This document shows positions 34,588 to 41,742 of a DNA stretch of 64,000 nucleotides, piece by piece; position 1 is the stretch's first letter, and each line of letters opens with the position of its first letter. The position numbers and the translations under genes are program-made. Source of the DNA: DAIOEK01 sp964648485 (GTDB lineage: Bacteria; Chloroflexota; Anaerolineae; Anaerolineales; Anaerolineaceae); the NCBI GenBank assembly GCA_964648485.1, contig CAZYOF010000004.1:135985-199984 (forward strand). The letters are read 5' to 3'. Under the pieces are notes generated by a model. That model was not told where the DNA came from. It made no database searches and worked only from the letters and a program-made list of their open reading frames with translations.

Positions 34588-36286
34588 AGTCTCCCTGATC
34601 TTTGCTCTTTTCTGATTCGATCGGATTATTTTGTGCGGTACCGCCATTATACTCTTTCTTAACTTCTGCAAGGTAACCGACTTCAGCCAGTGATCTGAGG
34701 ATAGAATCTTTGGTTCCAGTTTTAATAACGACCGCAGTAGGACCAAGCGGTTCACCTAAAAATCGGGCTGCCTGCGTATCACGGAGCTTATTTAGAACAA
34801 TAGGTGAGCTCACCCTGAGAACTTCTACGGTTTCAATGATTGCTTCTGTACCGACATCTTCCCATCGCTCCAAAGCTCTGACAAGACTCGGGCGCATGGG
34901 TGTGGCGCTAAAACGTTGTAAAAGTTTTACCAGATGAGATGGATACAAACTCTGTTTCCGGGCAGCCGAGAGCGATTCGGGAGTGATCCTGTAAATATAT
35001 ACATCGGACTGACGCCCAATCCATTCACAAGTACGGGCAATCATATAGCGAACCCACCGTGGAGCTGCTGAAGGAACCATAAGCATGGTTGATTTCATGA
35101 AGGTGATTTTGCCAAGATCACTCGGAAATGCCGGAGGAGGCGATCCAGCTAGGAGGTCCTGCCCTAATTCTGTAAGGCGGAAGAATATTTGGCTACCAGG
35201 CGTCTCATCGCGCCGTGTTTCTACTACATTCATCCAGAATAATGGACCTAGAATTAGAAAACGAAGGTAAGCACCTTCCACATCATCCCAGTGTTCAAAA
35301 CCTTGCAAGTATTCCCCTGATGAACGGGATCGAACAAACCAGGTTGAGAAATTTCCATCTGGCCGCAAGAATTCTGAATTCTTCTCCTTAACTTCATTGC
35401 AAAAATCTTGAAGGCTGATCCATTCTTCTGTATGGAGATCCAGTACCATATTTAATGCAGCCGTTCTGGCTGCTAACGAATCATAAGACCAATTTCCCTC
35501 CATTCGTAATGCCGGCACCAGTGCAAGTTCATAAATATCATTACTGGATCTCCAGGTCTGAAAAACTTCCAGAAAAGCTGCTTCGCGAGGTGCTTCAAGA
35601 AGTTGCCGGGCTTGTTCAGGTTGGAGAATCCCGTCACTGCTTACTAATCCCATAGAGCGCATCAGTTCACCCAGAAATGCGGAATATGGCGGCCGGATCA
35701 GTAAATGCTGATTCTGGTAAGGAGGAATATTCATTCTTAAGGCGGCGAGGGCAGTACACAAGTCGTCCAATAATCTGGTTGAATATGGCGGTTGGGGCGC
35801 CGGATCGACAGATTGCGATGTGGATGAAAAACTGGATCTTGAATACTTTCGTGTTGGTGGGGGTACCAATGCCAGCAGATCTTCAGGCGTATAAGCAAAT
35901 TCTTGAGGGACAGCACCCTGTTTGAGAAATGCGCGGGCAATCAGACTACGATAGAGTAATAATTCACTTGTAGATACCGGGTTGAGATGGGGTTGTTCTC
36001 GATCACGCCAGGCAGGGCCAAAATCTCTAACCTCACCATATTTTCTAGTAAAAACATTCCAAAGCATTTTTCCATGCTGTTTTTGTAAATCATGTAATGC
36101 CTGATGAGCTTCCTCAGGCAGACTGGCGTAGATTTCTTGAAATTTATCAATATCTGTCATCTGCTGGGATAATCGCGTTAGTTCTGAAACCGAATTATCA
36201 TCAGGCTGGTCAATATCCCATAAGTCGGCAATAATTTTTAAGAAACCAATATCCTGCCCTTCAAGGCTGTGAAGTAAATCTGGCAT
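34547..36286 (-). CDS. helicase-associated (Helicase_C_3-like) domain protein
   Basis: A 579-residue protein without Walker motifs. The C-terminal third (VYIYRITPESLSAARK, then LVKLLQRFSATPMRPSLVRALERW and TEAIIETVEVLRVSSP) matches the XPB-like 'helicase conserved C-terminal' domain found as an isolated region in Actinobacteria and Chloroflexi proteins of unknown role. The N-terminal part is helix-rich with WH-like segments (LPEEAHQALHDLQKQ, then VRDFGPAWRDREQP). A nucleic-acid-binding function is expected but not shown. Its 3' end overlaps the Kbl start, so Kbl is probably translated from the same mRNA although the functions look unrelated. Confidence 0.65.
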   Translation of the reverse strand: MPDLLHSLEGQDIGFLKIIADLWDIDQPDDNSVSELTRLSQQMTDIDKFQEIYASLPEEAHQALHDLQKQHGKMLWNVFTRKYGEVRDFGPAWRDREQPHLNPVSTSELLLYRSLIARAFLKQGAVPQEFAYTPEDLLALVPPPTRKYSRSSFSSTSQSVDPAPQPPYSTRLLDDLCTALAALRMNIPPYQNQHLLIRPPYSAFLGELMRSMGLVSSDGILQPEQARQLLEAPREAAFLEVFQTWRSSNDIYELALVPALRMEGNWSYDSLAARTAALNMVLDLHTEEWISLQDFCNEVKEKNSEFLRPDGNFSTWFVRSRSSGEYLQGFEHWDDVEGAYLRFLILGPLFWMNVVETRRDETPGSQIFFRLTELGQDLLAGSPPPAFPSDLGKITFMKSTMLMVPSAAPRWVRYMIARTCEWIGRQSDVYIYRITPESLSAARKQSLYPSHLVKLLQRFSATPMRPSLVRALERWEDVGTEAIIETVEVLRVSSPIVLNKLRDTQAARFLGEPLGPTAVVIKTGTKDSILRSLAEVGYLAEVKKEYNGGTAQNNPIESEKSKDQGDYERKTAMDSGRTE

Positions 36287-36463
36287 TATAAATTTCCTTA
36301 AAAGATATATTTAATGATCAACTAAAAGTGATTCTGCAGAATGTCCGGTTTGTCATTAGGAAGGAATATGCTTCTGACATTCGTGAAACCAATAAATTAA
36401 AAGGCTTAAATTTATTTGAGAAATATTCCTTTCAGCCTTTCACATACTTATATCAGTGTATTT
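36287..36463 (-). other. intergenic region with weak terminator hairpin
   Basis: A 177-base A/T-rich gap between two - strand genes. An imperfect hairpin (arms AAAAGGCT at 36399-36406 and AGCCTTT at 36434-36440) ends in a T-run on the - strand and could stop transcription from the lipid kinase gene. An open frame on the + strand across 36328-36642 overlaps that gene and is judged spurious. A promoter for the helicase-domain gene presumably lies here, but I cannot fix a -35/-10 pair. Confidence 0.4.
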
Positions 36464-37378
36464 CTATCTTACCACTTGAATTGCGTTTTGAATCATCTCG
36501 ATTGATAAGAAATTGCAACTTTTTTCTGGCGTTGCATAAATTTCACCATCCGCATGGACAAACAACGGCCGGTCTGAGTTTAATTCCAATTTGCAAAACT
36601 TACCCAAATGGCAGTCTTTCATTTTTTCATGTGTTCCATTGAGAACCTCAGGCAGGATGCGTAGCATGCGCACCCTGTTGACATGATCTACCATCAAATA
36701 ATCCAAAATACCGTCATCAGGTCTGGAATCTGGAGTTACGTGGAATCCACCGCCTTCCCTTTTCCCATTCATGAGCACTAATAAAAGTAAATCCTTGTCA
36801 ATTACTCGCCCATCAATTTTCATATTCAATTTGAATGGTTCATACTGAAACAGAATCGTTTGTAATACCGCTATAAGATAAACACCAAATCCTTGCACAA
36901 TGGGGACTTTGCGCGATTTTATGGTTACGATTGTGTCAAAACCAATTCCAATTGCATTTGCCCAGAACACTTCCCTTCCTGATCCATCCCGGACAATACC
37001 TACATCCACTGGGTTTGCAGTACCCGAATATACCTGGCGGACAGCTTTCTCTGGAGATGTAGTTATGCCGCATGCATGAGCGAAATCGTTACCCGAACCG
37101 ACCGGCACAATCCCCATCTTGGGACGTTTGTTTTCTGGAACTTGCATTAATCCATTTAATACCTCATGCATCGTGCCATCACCCCCCATGGCAACGACCA
37201 CTTCGTAACCATCTTCTGCTGCCTGTTTGGCAAGCTCGGTAGCATGAGTAGGATAATCTGTGCCTGTCCAGTCTGCCCCTCCGAGTTCATGAACATTAGC
37301 TCTGAGTGTAGATGCAATAGATTTGGCTCTACCCAGATTTGCACTTGGATTAAAAATCAATTTAACACGTTGGGGCAT
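36464..37378 (-). CDS. diacylglycerol/lipid kinase family protein (DagK/YegS-like)
   Basis: A 304-residue protein with the DAGK catalytic loop GGDGTMHEVLNGL (GGDGT 65-69), an NPSAN start and the VPVGSGNDFAHACG nucleotide-binding segment; a C-terminal beta domain follows (LLVLMNGKREGGG). It phosphorylates a lipid such as diacylglycerol or undecaprenol. GGAG lies 6 bases before ATG 37378; the ATG at 37384 would place the site too close. It is divergently transcribed from the phosphofructokinase gene across a 119-base gap. Confidence 0.85.
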   Translation of the reverse strand: MPQRVKLIFNPSANLGRAKSIASTLRANVHELGGADWTGTDYPTHATELAKQAAEDGYEVVVAMGGDGTMHEVLNGLMQVPENKRPKMGIVPVGSGNDFAHACGITTSPEKAVRQVYSGTANPVDVGIVRDGSGREVFWANAIGIGFDTIVTIKSRKVPIVQGFGVYLIAVLQTILFQYEPFKLNMKIDGRVIDKDLLLLVLMNGKREGGGFHVTPDSRPDDGILDYLMVDHVNRVRMLRILPEVLNGTHEKMKDCHLGKFCKLELNSDRPLFVHADGEIYATPEKSCNFLSIEMIQNAIQVVR

Positions 37379-37462
37379 TCTCATTCTCCAGTTAGTATCA
37401 GAATATATTAATCCTTAACCCAGATATCTCATGCTGGTTCTGATTTATATCCAACATGATTA

Positions 37463-37468
37463 TATAAT
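37463..37468 (+). promoter_or_regulatory. -10 element of the phosphofructokinase promoter
   Basis: TATAAT sits 29 bases ahead of the start codon in the divergent gap, with GGAGG at 37488-37492 downstream. The -35 region is poor (TTCTGA at a 19-base distance), so the promoter is only partly supported. Confidence 0.45.
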
Positions 37469-37497
37469 CAATATATTCCTTGTCTCTGGAGGCAAAG

Positions 37498-38580
37498 ATG
37501 AAAAAGTTGGCTGTATTAACAGGTGGTGGAGATGCCCCCGGTCTAAATGCAGTAATTCGTGCGGTGGTTAAGACCGCCATGCTGCAATATCATACCGAAG
37601 TATTGGGGGTGAGAGATGGATTCGATGGCTTTGTGGAAGATGATGGTGTTTATCCACTCGATCAAAAAGCGGTTCATGGGATTTTACCCAGGGGTGGAAC
37701 GATTCTTGGCACAGCCAACCGGGGTAATCCTTTTGCGAGAAAAATCATTATTGAAGGTAAGGAAGAAGTCGAAGACATCTCTGGTAAGATAATTGACCGA
37801 ATCCACTCGCTCGATCTGGATGGACTGGTAGTCATTGGTGGGGATGGAACTTTGAAAATTGCTTACGAGCTTTCTCAGTTAGGTGTGCCTGTAGTCGGTG
37901 TGCCTAAGACAATTGATAACGATGTTGCAGGAACAGAGTTATCTTTCGGATTTGACACAGCTTTAAATACAGCCATGGATGCGTTGGATAAGCTTCATAC
38001 CACAGCTGAAGCTCATCATAGAATTATGGTGTTGGAGCTAATGGGGCGGGATGCAGGTTTCATCACATTAAATGCCGGGCTTGCTGGTGGTGCGGATGTG
38101 ATATTAATTCCTGAAATTCCATTCCAGATAAAATCTGTTTGTGAAAAGATAATGGAAAGAAGAAATGAGGGTACAAAGTTTAGCATCATCGCTGTGGCTG
38201 AAGGTGCGCATCCAGTGGATGGTGAGAAATTTTATGCTATTGACGGGGACGAGGTATCTGTTCCACGCCTGGGCGGGGTGGGAGAGTTTGTCGCTCAGGC
38301 TGTGATGAAGTTGACTGGTCTGGAAACCCGTTTGACTGTACTTGGTCATCTACAGCGCGGTGGTAGCCCGACTGCTTTTGATCGCTGGCTTGCAACCAGG
38401 TATGGATCTGCTGCTGTTCGCTTGTGTGCACAAAATAAGTTTGGAAGAATGGTGTCATTACAGAATGGTGCAGTTAAGGATATTGCACTGGTTGAAACCG
38501 TTACCAATAGCAAACGGGTTTGGTTGGAAGGGGACGCCATATTAACAGCCAGGAGTATAGGCATTAGTTTTGGTGATTAA
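37498..38580 (+). CDS. pfkA: 6-phosphofructokinase (mixed ATP/PPi-type residues)
   Basis: A 360-residue protein. Start ATG 37498 has GGAGG 5 bases ahead; an in-frame ATG at 37480 was rejected. Motifs are GGGDAPGLN (9-17), GGDGT (114-118), PKTIDND (136-142) and GHLQRGGSPTAFDR. In ATP-dependent enzymes the loop positions are Gly/Gly (E. coli 104/124) and in PPi-dependent ones Asp/Lys; here they are Gly and Lys (GGDGT with PKTIDND), as in group III enzymes whose phosphoryl donor varies. It phosphorylates fructose 6-phosphate in glycolysis. Donor specificity is uncertain. Confidence 0.9.
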   Translation: MKKLAVLTGGGDAPGLNAVIRAVVKTAMLQYHTEVLGVRDGFDGFVEDDGVYPLDQKAVHGILPRGGTILGTANRGNPFARKIIIEGKEEVEDISGKIIDRIHSLDLDGLVVIGGDGTLKIAYELSQLGVPVVGVPKTIDNDVAGTELSFGFDTALNTAMDALDKLHTTAEAHHRIMVLELMGRDAGFITLNAGLAGGADVILIPEIPFQIKSVCEKIMERRNEGTKFSIIAVAEGAHPVDGEKFYAIDGDEVSVPRLGGVGEFVAQAVMKLTGLETRLTVLGHLQRGGSPTAFDRWLATRYGSAAVRLCAQNKFGRMVSLQNGAVKDIALVETVTNSKRVWLEGDAILTARSIGISFGD

Positions 38581-38591
38581 TAAAGTGAAAA

Positions 38592-38609
38592 CGCCGCCTG
38601 ATGGCGGCG
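38592..38609 (-). terminator. intrinsic terminator, mainly for the - strand
   Basis: Perfect 7-bp GC stem CGCCGCC/GGCGGCG with loop TGAT (+ reading). On the - strand the stem runs into TTTTCACTTTA, a plausible U-tract that would end the small - strand transcript. On the + strand it is followed only by CTTTCC, so it is weaker there; the phosphofructokinase message may instead stop at the larger hairpin at 38616-38664. Confidence 0.6.
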
Positions 38610-38615
38610 CTTTCC

Positions 38616-38664
38616 GCGCTGCGGATCCCAATTCATTCGACTTTGAGGAGGGATGCCGCAGCGC
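38616..38664 (+). terminator. large inverted repeat, possible + strand terminator
   Basis: Left arm GCGCTGCGGATCCC (38616-38629), right arm GGGAT (38650-38654), a one-base bulge and CCGCAGCGC (38656-38664). The arms give 14 bp and are followed on + by TTTTAC. In the other orientation one arm lies within codons 10-13 of the 19-codon - strand ORF and the other lies after its stop, so the structure may also affect that ORF's translation. Confidence 0.55.
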
Positions 38665-38692
38665 TTTTACGGGAACTATGACTATCGTTCAT
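38633..38692 (-). CDS. candidate 19-codon small ORF with a strong ribosome-binding site
   Basis: On the - strand ATG 38692 opens a frame of 19 codons ending in TGA at 38633-38635 (peptide MNDSHSSRKSAAASLLKVE). AGGAGGTGG at 38701-38709 is a near-ideal Shine-Dalgarno sequence, 8-10 bases ahead. A promoter-like pair lies upstream and a terminator downstream, giving a stand-alone transcript of about 150 bases. The peptide is Ser/Ala-rich and basic with no hydrophobic helix; I do not recognise it. It is not a leader of any downstream - strand gene, because the next gene is on the other strand. Whether it works as a peptide or a structured RNA is open. Confidence 0.4.
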   Translation of the reverse strand: MNDSHSSRKSAAASLLKVE

Positions 38693-38739
38693 TGTAGGCA
38701 CCACCTCCTCGTCGATGGGATGGCGAGAATTACATGGAT

Positions 38740-38767
38740 AGTATAGCATCAATGATTCTATGCGCAA
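38740..38767 (-). promoter_or_regulatory. promoter for the small - strand transcript
   Basis: On the - strand, TATACT (38740-38745) is preceded by TTGCGC (38762-38767) at a 16-base spacing. The -10 box matches 5 of 6, the -35 box 3 of 6. Expected transcription start is near 38733, about 40 bases ahead of the small ORF. Confidence 0.45.
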
Positions 38768-38814
38768 ATTAATGAGTAATAAATTTCACCGCAAATATTG
38801 ATTTCCCTTCTTAA

Positions 38815-38843
38815 TTGACGCTCCACCATAGCGCATGTATAAT
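38815..38843 (+). promoter_or_regulatory. sigma-70-type promoter of the DUF4388/GTPase operon
   Basis: TTGACG (38815-38820) and TATAAT (38838-38843) are separated by 17 bases, an almost consensus promoter. The start codon of the DUF4388 gene follows 37 bases after the -10 box. It lies back-to-back with the - strand promoter at 38740-38767. Confidence 0.75.
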
Positions 38844-38880
38844 TCCACCAACGATAGTGATCTCCAATTGAGCAGAGGCT

Positions 38881-39696
38881 ATGGCATTACAGGGGAATTT
38901 ACGAGATTTTTCCATAACGCAACTCCTTAATTTGATCAATATTGCCTGTAAAACGGGCATGCTGATCATCGAGGGGCCGACGGAAGTTGCTCAACTGGCT
39001 TTCCGGGAAGGAAAACTATCTTATGCTCAAATCGGACAGGATGACAGCAGCCTGCCTACGGTTCTATCTGCAACTAAGAAAATCACATCACAGCAAGCTG
39101 CATCACTGAAAGCAAGAGCTGTCCAAATGACTGACAAAGAACTGGGGTTGTTATTAATTAACGCCGGATTCTTTAGTCAGGATGTAATTCTCGTTTGTAT
39201 TCAGGAATACTATCTCGATCTGGTCCGCCGTCTTTTTACCTGGGTGGAAGGTTATTTCCATTTTGAAGCTGATAATACGCCAGCTGATGGGAAAATACTT
39301 GTTCGTGTAGACCTGGAAAACCTGATCATTGAAGGCGCCCGCCAGCTAAAAGAGATGGTCCAGCTGCAGGAAGAGATCCCAAGCCTGGATATGGCATTAA
39401 AGTTTACAGATCGCCCAGGTGCCAATCTACGTAATATCAACTTGAATGTTGAAGAATGGCGTGTTGTTTCTTTTATTAATCCCAAGAATTCCATCCGTCA
39501 GATAGCAAGAACAACTAAAATGGATGATTTACAGATCAGACGGGTGGTATATAGCCTTCTACAAGCGGGATTGATCGAAATAGTCCGTCCGGTAAGCTCG
39601 ACCGGACCCATTGGGCGCAGTCAGTTCCCAACACAGAACCGTGAGGAGCAAAAATCTCTCATGAATCGTCTGATAAACAGGATCAAGTCGTTATAA
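38881..39696 (+). CDS. DUF4388 (PATAN-like) domain protein
   Basis: A 271-residue protein. The N-terminus MALQGNLRDFSITQLLNLI, then KTGMLIIEG and AQLAFREGKLSYAQ, is the DUF4388 signature (LxGxLxxxxxxxLLQLL...GxLxl), used in bacterial signalling as a partner of GTPases and response regulators. The middle (LVRRLFTWVEGYFHFE) repeats the effector pattern, and the C-terminus (VVSFINPKNSIRQIARTTK, then LLQAGLIEIVRP) looks like a winged-helix. The next gene is a Ras-like GTPase 24 bases away, so the two probably form a signal pair. Confidence 0.75.
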   Translation: MALQGNLRDFSITQLLNLINIACKTGMLIIEGPTEVAQLAFREGKLSYAQIGQDDSSLPTVLSATKKITSQQAASLKARAVQMTDKELGLLLINAGFFSQDVILVCIQEYYLDLVRRLFTWVEGYFHFEADNTPADGKILVRVDLENLIIEGARQLKEMVQLQEEIPSLDMALKFTDRPGANLRNINLNVEEWRVVSFINPKNSIRQIARTTKMDDLQIRRVVYSLLQAGLIEIVRPVSSTGPIGRSQFPTQNREEQKSLMNRLINRIKSL

Positions 39697-39719
39697 TCAG
39701 TGAGTGAGGACGTTGCAAA

Positions 39720-40265
39720 ATGCAAACCGTCAAAATGGTAGTGACCGGACCTTTCAATTCAGGAAAAACAGAGCTCATCAGTTCTGTTAGTGAAATTGAC
39801 GTTGTTTCTACTGAAAAGAAAGTATCTCTGGAAAGCGAACAGATAAAAGAAACCACCACCGTCGCAATGGATTTTGGCCGGATTACAGTTGATGAAGACC
39901 TGGTTCTTTATCTGTTTGGTACCCCTGGTCAAAAACGGTTTGATTTTATGTGGGAAATTCTCTCAGAGGGCATGCTTGGTTTTATTGTTATGGTCGATAG
40001 TACCCGTCCAGAGACTTTCCGCGAAGCACGATCAATTTTAGAAACATTCAGAGCATATGCTCCGACCCCGTACATCGTTGCTGCCAATAAACAAGATAGA
40101 CCAGATGCTTGGGATGTAGAAGATGTCAGGCATGCTCTCCGTCTGGATCCGAGTGTGAAATTGTTGCCATGTGTAGCTGTTGATAAAGAATCAGTAAAAT
40201 CTGTACTCCTTGAACTACTTTACAGCATTTTGATGGAAATGGAGAAAGACCAGCCTGAAGGCTAA
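39720..40265 (+). CDS. Ras/Arf-like (MglA-type) small GTPase
   Basis: A 181-residue G protein with G1 GPFNSGKTE (10-18), a candidate G2 Thr in KETTTVAMDFG, G3 GTPGQ (67-71) and G4 NKQD (123-126). The G3 has Thr in place of the first Asp (DxxGQ), as seen in MglA-type prokaryotic GTPases. No lipid-attachment or GAP domain is present. Prokaryotic members control polarity or motility, but here neither system is visible. It lies between DUF4388 and V4R-like genes. Confidence 0.82.
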   Translation: MQTVKMVVTGPFNSGKTELISSVSEIDVVSTEKKVSLESEQIKETTTVAMDFGRITVDEDLVLYLFGTPGQKRFDFMWEILSEGMLGFIVMVDSTRPETFREARSILETFRAYAPTPYIVAANKQDRPDAWDVEDVRHALRLDPSVKLLPCVAVDKESVKSVLLELLYSILMEMEKDQPEG

Positions 40266-40313
40266 TTGCCTGATGGTACAATTCCGTCATCATGGTTACA
40301 CAGAGGTTTTCCT

Positions 40314-40898
40314 TTGTCTGATATTCTGAATGACATTGTTCATCCCCTCCGCAAAGATCAAGTGGAGGGATTGATTCGTTACTCGATAAGTGAGATTTTG
40401 GGGGAGGAAGTAACCGAAAGATTAATCCACGATATTTCCACATTTTCATTAATTGAATTAAGACAAGAATGTAAAACGATGTATGGAGAAATCAGTGGGA
40501 ACGGATTAATGATTAGGATGGGAAGAGCTTTTTTTAGAAAAATGGTTCTTGCAGATAATGAGGATTCACCTCTGTATCATCCGCTATTTCGTTTTCAGGG
40601 GCTGAGTAAAAAAATTCCTGCCGGGCTTTCGATTTTAGCAAGAATATTGGGAAATCTCTCCGGTAAGAGCGTGAGAATATTTCCGAGTGAAGAAGGATAT
40701 TATTGGGAGATTGATGGCTGTTCAGAATTTTCTACATTGGAGCCAGATAATGCAGGTTGTCCTTTTCAGTTGGGTGTGCTGCAGGAATTTATGAGCTGGT
40801 TGGGCAGTGGGAAAATGTACAGGGTGGATCAATGTCCAAATACTGCTTTGAATGAAACGAAATTACGGATTAATATACACACCCAGGCTGTCGAGTAG
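40314..40898 (+). CDS. V4R-like domain protein of unknown function
   Basis: No ATG is available near the start. I prefer TTG 40314, with GAGG 7 bases upstream (194 aa); TTG 40266, directly after the GTPase stop, would give 210 aa. The C-terminal half (GNLSGKSVRIF, YYWEIDGCSEF, CPFQLGVLQEFMSWLGSG, YRVDQCPN) resembles the V4R/heme-NO-binding-like small-molecule-binding domain that appears with DUF4388 and MglA-type signal proteins in bacteria. It retains one Cys (RVDQC) of the usual two of the last motif. Family call is tentative. It is cotranscribed with the two genes upstream. Confidence 0.5.
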   Translation: MSDILNDIVHPLRKDQVEGLIRYSISEILGEEVTERLIHDISTFSLIELRQECKTMYGEISGNGLMIRMGRAFFRKMVLADNEDSPLYHPLFRFQGLSKKIPAGLSILARILGNLSGKSVRIFPSEEGYYWEIDGCSEFSTLEPDNAGCPFQLGVLQEFMSWLGSGKMYRVDQCPNTALNETKLRINIHTQAVE

Positions 40899-40918
40899 TA
40901 TTAACACTCAACATCCTA

Positions 40919-40947
40919 TTGACATATTCCATTTGCACGCTTAACAT
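40919..40947 (+). promoter_or_regulatory. promoter of the thiamine operon
   Basis: TTGACA (40919-40924, consensus) and TAACAT (40942-40947) are spaced by 17 bases. The expected start near 40954 lies just ahead of the TPP aptamer. Confidence 0.65.
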
Positions 40948-40960
40948 TAAATTAGAAATT

Positions 40961-41051
40961 TGAACGGGGAGCCTGAAAAAAATAGGCTGAGAGGAGAACT
41001 TCATGTTCTCGACCCGATGAACCTGATCCGGGTAATGCCGGCGGAGGGAGC
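40961..41051 (+). ncRNA. TPP (thiamine pyrophosphate) riboswitch aptamer
   Basis: The sequence has the THI-box blocks in order: GGGGAGCC (40966-40973), a short stem GCCT/AGGC closing on CTGAGA (40987-40992), an extra stem GAGAAC/GTTCTC, then GACCC, GAACCTGATCCGGGTAATGCC in two consecutive parts (41019-41039) and GGAGGGA at 41043-41049. The stem pairs CCGG/CCGG of the second helix are intact. It sits between a promoter and the thiamine pyrophosphokinase gene, so it controls thiamine uptake and phosphorylation by TPP feedback. An in-frame ATG at 40960 gives a false N-terminal extension of the kinase across the aptamer. Confidence 0.93.
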
Positions 41052-41064
41052 ATTAGTTAATCTA

Positions 41065-41089
41065 CACAACCTCCCCGGCGGAGGTTGTG
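41065..41089 (+). promoter_or_regulatory. Shine-Dalgarno-sequestering hairpin of the TPP riboswitch
   Basis: Stem CACAACCTCC (41065-41074)/GGAGGTTGTG (41080-41089) with loop CCGGC. The right arm contains the GGAGG Shine-Dalgarno sequence (41080-41084) of the kinase ATG at 41095. The left arm and loop can instead pair with aptamer 3' end GCCGG-C-GGAGG (41037-41047), ten base pairs with one bulged C. This gives two exclusive states. The T-run after the hairpin has only four T, so translation control fits better than termination. Confidence 0.75.
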
Positions 41090-41094
41090 CTTTT

Positions 41095-41742
41095 ATGTCT
41101 GATCAAACATTACATATCTTTCTCAATGGTGAGATGAATCTGCCTGAATTCTTTTTTCAATACTATACTCCAGGAGAGATCATCTTGGCGGTAGATGGAG
41201 GTTTGCGATTTGTTCAGCATCTGGGTATAAAACCGGATATTCTCGTGGGGGATCTGGATTCAATCGATGAAAGCCAGCTAAAGCAGATTCAAAGCCAAAA
41301 AGTCATCATTAAAAGATTCTCACCACACAAGGATGAAACTGATTTTGAACTTGCTTTGTTGGAAGTAGAAAATTATTCGTGGAAACAAATTAGGGTTTAT
41401 GGTGGTTTGGGGGGCAGGTTGGATCATACGATCGCAAATCTCTCTATAGCTGGCTCAAAACGATATGTTGATCGGCAAATTATATTTACTGATACCAGCC
41501 AGGAGGTGTTCTTTACTATAAAAGGAAAAAAAATTTCAGGCAAACCCGGTGACCTGATATCATTAATTCCCTGGGGTGGAGATGTAACAGGAATATTTAC
41601 TGATGGTTTAGAGTATCCCCTCAAAGATGAGACCCTTTACTTCGATGGAACCAGGGGTATTTCTAATATTATGAATACGGATTCGGCAGAAATTGGGTTT
41701 GATTCCGGGAGGTTATTATGCGTTCATCAAAAGCAATCGTAG
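41095..41742 (+). CDS. thiN: thiamine pyrophosphokinase
   Basis: A 215-residue protein, the normal length for thiamine pyrophosphokinases. AVDGG (32-36), VGDLDS (51-56) and KDETD (79-83) are the nucleotide- and metal-binding motifs; GGLGGRLDHTIAN follows near residue 103, typical of the TPK family. ATG 41095 was chosen because upstream codons form the riboswitch. It converts thiamine to thiamine diphosphate using ATP. The last 25 bases overlap the gene for the binding protein, so uptake and activation are made from one mRNA. Symbol follows the bacterial YloS/ThiN usage. Confidence 0.9.
   Translation: MSDQTLHIFLNGEMNLPEFFFQYYTPGEIILAVDGGLRFVQHLGIKPDILVGDLDSIDESQLKQIQSQKVIIKRFSPHKDETDFELALLEVENYSWKQIRVYGGLGGRLDHTIANLSIAGSKRYVDRQIIFTDTSQEVFFTIKGKKISGKPGDLISLIPWGGDVTGIFTDGLEYPLKDETLYFDGTRGISNIMNTDSAEIGFDSGRLLCVHQKQS

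Noticed and set aside
36328..36642. Plus-strand reading frame between the helicase-domain and lipid kinase genes
   Set aside because: It overlaps the clear lipid kinase on the other strand by about 180 bases, has no ribosome-binding site and no family pattern.
40960..41094. In-frame N-terminal extension of thiamine pyrophosphokinase from ATG 40960
   Set aside because: These bases form the TPP aptamer and the regulatory hairpin; starting at 41095 gives the normal family length.
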